Of a DNA stretch of 7,249 nt, positions 5,328 through 7,249 are shown piece by piece. The translations under genes and the position numbers were made by a program. Below the pieces are notes generated by a model. The model saw only the letters and a program-made list of their open reading frames with translations. It had not been told where the DNA came from and ran no database searches. Source of the DNA: Oscillospiraceae bacterium (lineage in GTDB: Bacteria > Bacillota_A > Clostridia > Oscillospirales > CAG-272); the NCBI GenBank assembly GCA_015064195.1, contig SVSO01000153.1:1-7249 (forward strand), read 5' to 3'. Numbering within the stretch: position 1 is the first letter of the stretch; the number at the start of each line of letters is the position of its first letter.

Positions 5328-5792
5328 ATGTCAGATCGAGTAAAAACCTACACCCTCCCCGAACCGTATTCCAGACAAAAGCTGGCAGCATTATACAGAA
5401 CCCTGCCCATATCGGACGATACCATCAAGCTGCTGCGAAAATATCTCAAAGCCATGGCCAACCTCTACGGCGTGATTCCGCTGGATAAGGTGTACGAAAT
5501 CATCAGCACGCAGAATCCCGGGCTGCTCACCAAGGCGGAATTTGCCCAGTACATCATGGTCGCGCGGCATGAGCGGGAGTATTTTGACATATTCGGAGAA
5601 GCGGATGAATATACCGGTGCGCGGTTTGAAACCTCGCTGAACCGGCAGCTGGTGGACTGGCAGCTGCTGGAAATTTTTGCAAAAGTCAAAGCATACCAGG
5701 CGGATAAGCCTTACTACATTCCCGAAAAAAAGTCCTGCTCCGGTATCACGATCCGAATTATGCGGAACCGACACAGCAGAGCAAGGTCATGA
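5328..5792 (+). CDS. N-terminal part of a SEC-C motif protein, ending after a -1 frame change
   Basis: This ORF encodes 154 aa from ATG 5328 (GGAG nine bases upstream). Residues 1-135 up to YYIPEK look like genuine soluble, helix-rich protein (for example DKVYEIISTQNPGLLTKAEF). The last ~20 residues (SCSGITIRIMRNRHSRARS) are low-complexity, Arg/Ser-rich readthrough of the wrong frame. The natural continuation is in the -1 frame from 5732 (VLLRYHDPNYAEP...), joined exactly at the heptamer A_AAA_AAG (5726-5732). The intact protein would have about 328 residues. I do not recognise the N-terminal domain; full-length relatives with C-terminal SEC-C motifs are common in Firmicutes and of unknown function. 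The break may be a real mutation, a sequencing error in the seven-A run, or programmed frameshifting. Confidence 0.75.
   Translation: MSDRVKTYTLPEPYSRQKLAALYRTLPISDDTIKLLRKYLKAMANLYGVIPLDKVYEIISTQNPGLLTKAEFAQYIMVARHEREYFDIFGEADEYTGARFETSLNRQLVDWQLLEIFAKVKAYQADKPYYIPEKKSCSGITIRIMRNRHSRARS
5726..5732 (+). other. Slippery heptamer A_AAA_AAG at the frame junction
   Basis: In the frame of the upstream ORF the codons read GAA AAA AAG TCC, placing A_AAA_AAG in the phase used by the E. coli dnaX -1 frameshift signal. A one-base backward slip gives the continuation GTC CTG CTC, which encodes the rest of the SEC-C protein. Downstream bases can fold: CGGT 5741-5744 with ACCG 5767-5770 and TCCG 5752-5755 with CGGA 5763-5766, with CTGCT 5735-5739 and AGCAG 5775-5779 as a possible outer helix. 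There is no Shine-Dalgarno-like stimulator 10-14 bases upstream. The heptamer is a fact; recoding is inference. Confidence 0.4.
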
Positions 5793-6313
5793 AGTCCTTC
5801 TGGCAGGACATAATTGGCTATTCTGCTGAAAGCGCAAAGAATATTTTTCTGAATCTGCAGTTCGTCGCCCGCATGGTGGATTCCACGATGGATGATGTGG
5901 TGAAAGTGCTGGAAGAAGACAACCTTAGTCAGCATTTAAGCAAAGCCCAGATGTCTCTCTTCTTCGATCTGTATAAAGATATGCACAATCATACCCGCAT
6001 GCAGTGCAACCGCGGGCATATGCCTGCGGAAATTGCCGTCATGCGGCCGCGCGATACAGGGGAGGTCAAGAGTATTACCCTTGGGACGAATATCCGGGAA
6101 TCCCTGAAAGACGGAACGCTGAATATGGAAGATTTGTTGAACCATATTCTGTCCATGAAGCTGCCGAACGAGGATGTGCGGAAGGATATGCTGCGGCAGC
6201 TTGAGGAAATCCGAAAAGAGATGCCCGCTCCGAAACCGCAGGCGAAGGTTGGCAGAAACGAGCTGTGCCCCTGCGGAAGCGGGAAGAAGTATAAGAAATG
6301 CTGCGGGAGATGA
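5789..6313 (+). CDS. C-terminal part of the SEC-C motif protein
   Basis: From ATG 5789 this ORF gives 174 aa; homologous sequence in this frame begins 19 codons earlier, at 5732. The body is helical (SFWQDIIGYSAESAKNIFL, then a Leu-rich stretch NMEDLLNHILSMKLPNEDVR). It ends with the zinc-binding SEC-C motif CPCGSGKKYKKCC, cysteines C160, C162, C171 and C172 in CxCx8CC spacing, as at the end of SecA and many stand-alone proteins. The motif typically binds Zn2+ and mediates protein contacts. The ATG overlaps the stop of the upstream half in ATGA, with AAGG close before it, so reinitiation could produce it separately, though lacking the residues 5732-5788. Taken with the N half it is one ~328-aa gene. 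Specific function unknown. Confidence 0.75.
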   Translation: MKSFWQDIIGYSAESAKNIFLNLQFVARMVDSTMDDVVKVLEEDNLSQHLSKAQMSLFFDLYKDMHNHTRMQCNRGHMPAEIAVMRPRDTGEVKSITLGTNIRESLKDGTLNMEDLLNHILSMKLPNEDVRKDMLRQLEEIRKEMPAPKPQAKVGRNELCPCGSGKKYKKCCGR

Positions 6314-6335
6314 AGATGCGGCGATTGTAGAAAAG

Positions 6336-6381
6336 TGAAAAATGCGGCTGATCTATAAGTATGAGTATAGATCAGCCGCAT
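6336..6381 (-). terminator. Strong intrinsic terminator of the SDR gene, probably shared with the SEC-C gene
   Basis: ATGCGGCTGATCTATA (6342-6357) pairs perfectly over 16 bp with 6366-6381 around an 8-base loop. On the minus strand the stem is followed by TTTTTCACTTTT, a proper U tract, so it ends transcripts of the short-chain dehydrogenase. On the plus strand it stands 28 bases past the SEC-C stop but is followed only by GGTTTCC, so it would work less well in that direction. Confidence 0.88.
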
Positions 6382-6477
6382 GGTTTCCCACAGCAGATTG
6401 AGGTGGATTACAATTCGTATGCAATAGTGTATACCACTTTGTTGGAGATGCGCAGCTTCACCACATGATAACAACCG

Positions 6478-7233
6478 TCAAACCCCGGGAAACAACTGCG
6501 CGTCTACGCCGCCATCCACCACAAGCTCCGTACCGCTGATGCTGGCTGCCGCGTCGGACGCAAGGAAGTATGCCGCCTCTGCGATATCCGCCGGGAATGC
6601 CTCGCGCCCGATCGGCACGCGTGCACGCTTCGCGGCAAGCGTATCCTCGTCCAACGCCTCCCAGCGTTCCGAGTGGATCGATCCTGGCAGCACTGCATTC
6701 ACGCGGATGCCATAGCCGCCGAAATCCAACGCCAGCGCCTTGGCAAGCGATACCAGTCCGCCCTTCGACGCGCAGTAGGCACTACGGTTCCGGATGGCAC
6801 GACGGCTCGTGTTGGAGCCAATCATCACCGCCGCCCCCTTCTGCTGCCCAATCATATGCCGCACCGCCGCCTCGCGGATGAGCAGAAATTCGCCAACAAT
6901 GTTCGTGGTAATCACCCGTGCGAAATCCTGCGCGGATATAGTCAGTGCATCCATTCCCATGCCAAGGTCGGCTGCATTGAGCACGAGGGCATCGGGCAGC
7001 ATACCGTCCGCTTCCAGCGCGTTATACAGCGCGAGAATAGACGCTTCTTCAAACTGATCCAGCGCATAACCGCGGCAGATCACACCGTATGCAGCCGCGA
7101 TTTCCTCCGCCGCGATCGCCGCTTTGTCAGCATCGCGCGAAGTAATCGCCACTGCGATGCCCTCTTTTGCGAATCGCTCGGCGATTGCACGGCCGGTGCC
7201 GGAGGTACCTGCTGTCACAAGCGCGGTCTTCAT
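6478..7233 (-). CDS. Short-chain dehydrogenase/reductase (classical SDR)
   Basis: A 251-aa classical SDR of normal length, an NAD(P)H-dependent cytoplasmic oxidoreductase of the FabG-like type. The cofactor motif near the N-terminus reads TAGTSGTG (7-14), followed by RAIAERFAKEG. The NNAG-equivalent is LNAAD (N86). Catalytic residues are N111, S140 (MIGSNTS), Y153 and K157 (SAYCASKGG). PG (183-184) and the C-terminal GTELVVDGG (234-242) are typical. The cofactor motif departs from the usual TGxxxGIG: the second position is Ala and the Ile is Thr. GAAGGTGG lies four bases before the ATG at 7233, which supports the start. Only 16 bases upstream are in the window, so promoter and operon partners are not visible. 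A fatty-acid role is unlikely to be specific; the substrate cannot be read from the sequence. Confidence 0.92.
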   Translation of the reverse strand: MKTALVTAGTSGTGRAIAERFAKEGIAVAITSRDADKAAIAAEEIAAAYGVICRGYALDQFEEASILALYNALEADGMLPDALVLNAADLGMGMDALTISAQDFARVITTNIVGEFLLIREAAVRHMIGQQKGAAVMIGSNTSRRAIRNRSAYCASKGGLVSLAKALALDFGGYGIRVNAVLPGSIHSERWEALDEDTLAAKRARVPIGREAFPADIAEAAYFLASDAAASISGTELVVDGGVDAQLFPGV

Positions 7234-7249
7234 ACGACCACCTTCACAG

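Noticed and set aside
6408..6474. Short readable peptides between the SDR stop and its terminator (minus ...VVKLRISNKVVYTIAYEL; plus ...IEVDYNSYAIVYTTLL)
   Set aside because: Both strands give protein-like text, but each is only about 22-28 residues, lacks its own start and ribosome site, and has no recognisable family. Possibly a relic of a lost gene; not supportable.

Overview
The window looks like chromosomal DNA of a Gram-positive Clostridia-type bacterium, possibly a gut Oscillospirales/Ruminococcaceae relative. This is inference, resting on moderately GC-rich genes with AT-rich intergenic DNA, near-perfect TTGACA/TATAAT promoters, strong AGGAGG-like ribosome sites, and the gene families (Rpn/PD-(D/E)XK, DUF1653-like, SEC-C). 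I see no rRNA, tRNA, CRISPR array or insertion sequence.

Layout. (1) Positions 1-184: a -10 box, then a leader that I read as a yybP-ykoY manganese riboswitch overlapping an intrinsic terminator. It precedes an 893-aa P2A-type cation ATPase (185-2866). An ATPase of this type would usually be labelled a calcium pump, but the leader argues for manganese export. (2) Positions 2881-4034: an Rpn-family nuclease gene with its own consensus promoter. It is followed in the same frame by a second, diverged copy of its C-terminal tail as a 57-aa ORF. The whole unit lies between two perfect 40-bp direct repeats that each carry a terminator-like hairpin. A strong Shine-Dalgarno inside the nuclease gene could also drive a 59-aa internal product. 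(3) Positions 4044-5078, minus strand: a consensus promoter, a 43-aa truncated DUF1653-like ORF, and, overlapping its end, an RmlD/epimerase-like NAD(P)-binding sugar-nucleotide reductase. (4) Positions 5264-6313, plus strand: a promoter and a SEC-C-motif protein split into two frames exactly at an A_AAA_AAG heptamer. (5) Positions 6336-7233, minus strand: a classical short-chain dehydrogenase and its terminator, convergent with the SEC-C gene.

How the parts work together. The riboswitch and ATPase form one metal-homeostasis unit: in the ON-switch model, Mn2+ stabilises the aptamer and prevents termination, so the exporter is made when the metal is in excess. The Rpn locus looks like a separate accessory cassette placed between housekeeping genes. 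It is the most interesting region, because its structure (nuclease, possible internal antitoxin start, orphan alternative tail, flanking repeats) resembles a tail-swapping, toxin-like or phage-defence element. The remaining genes are ordinary single metabolic or unknown-function genes, two of them bearing visible damage or recoding signals.
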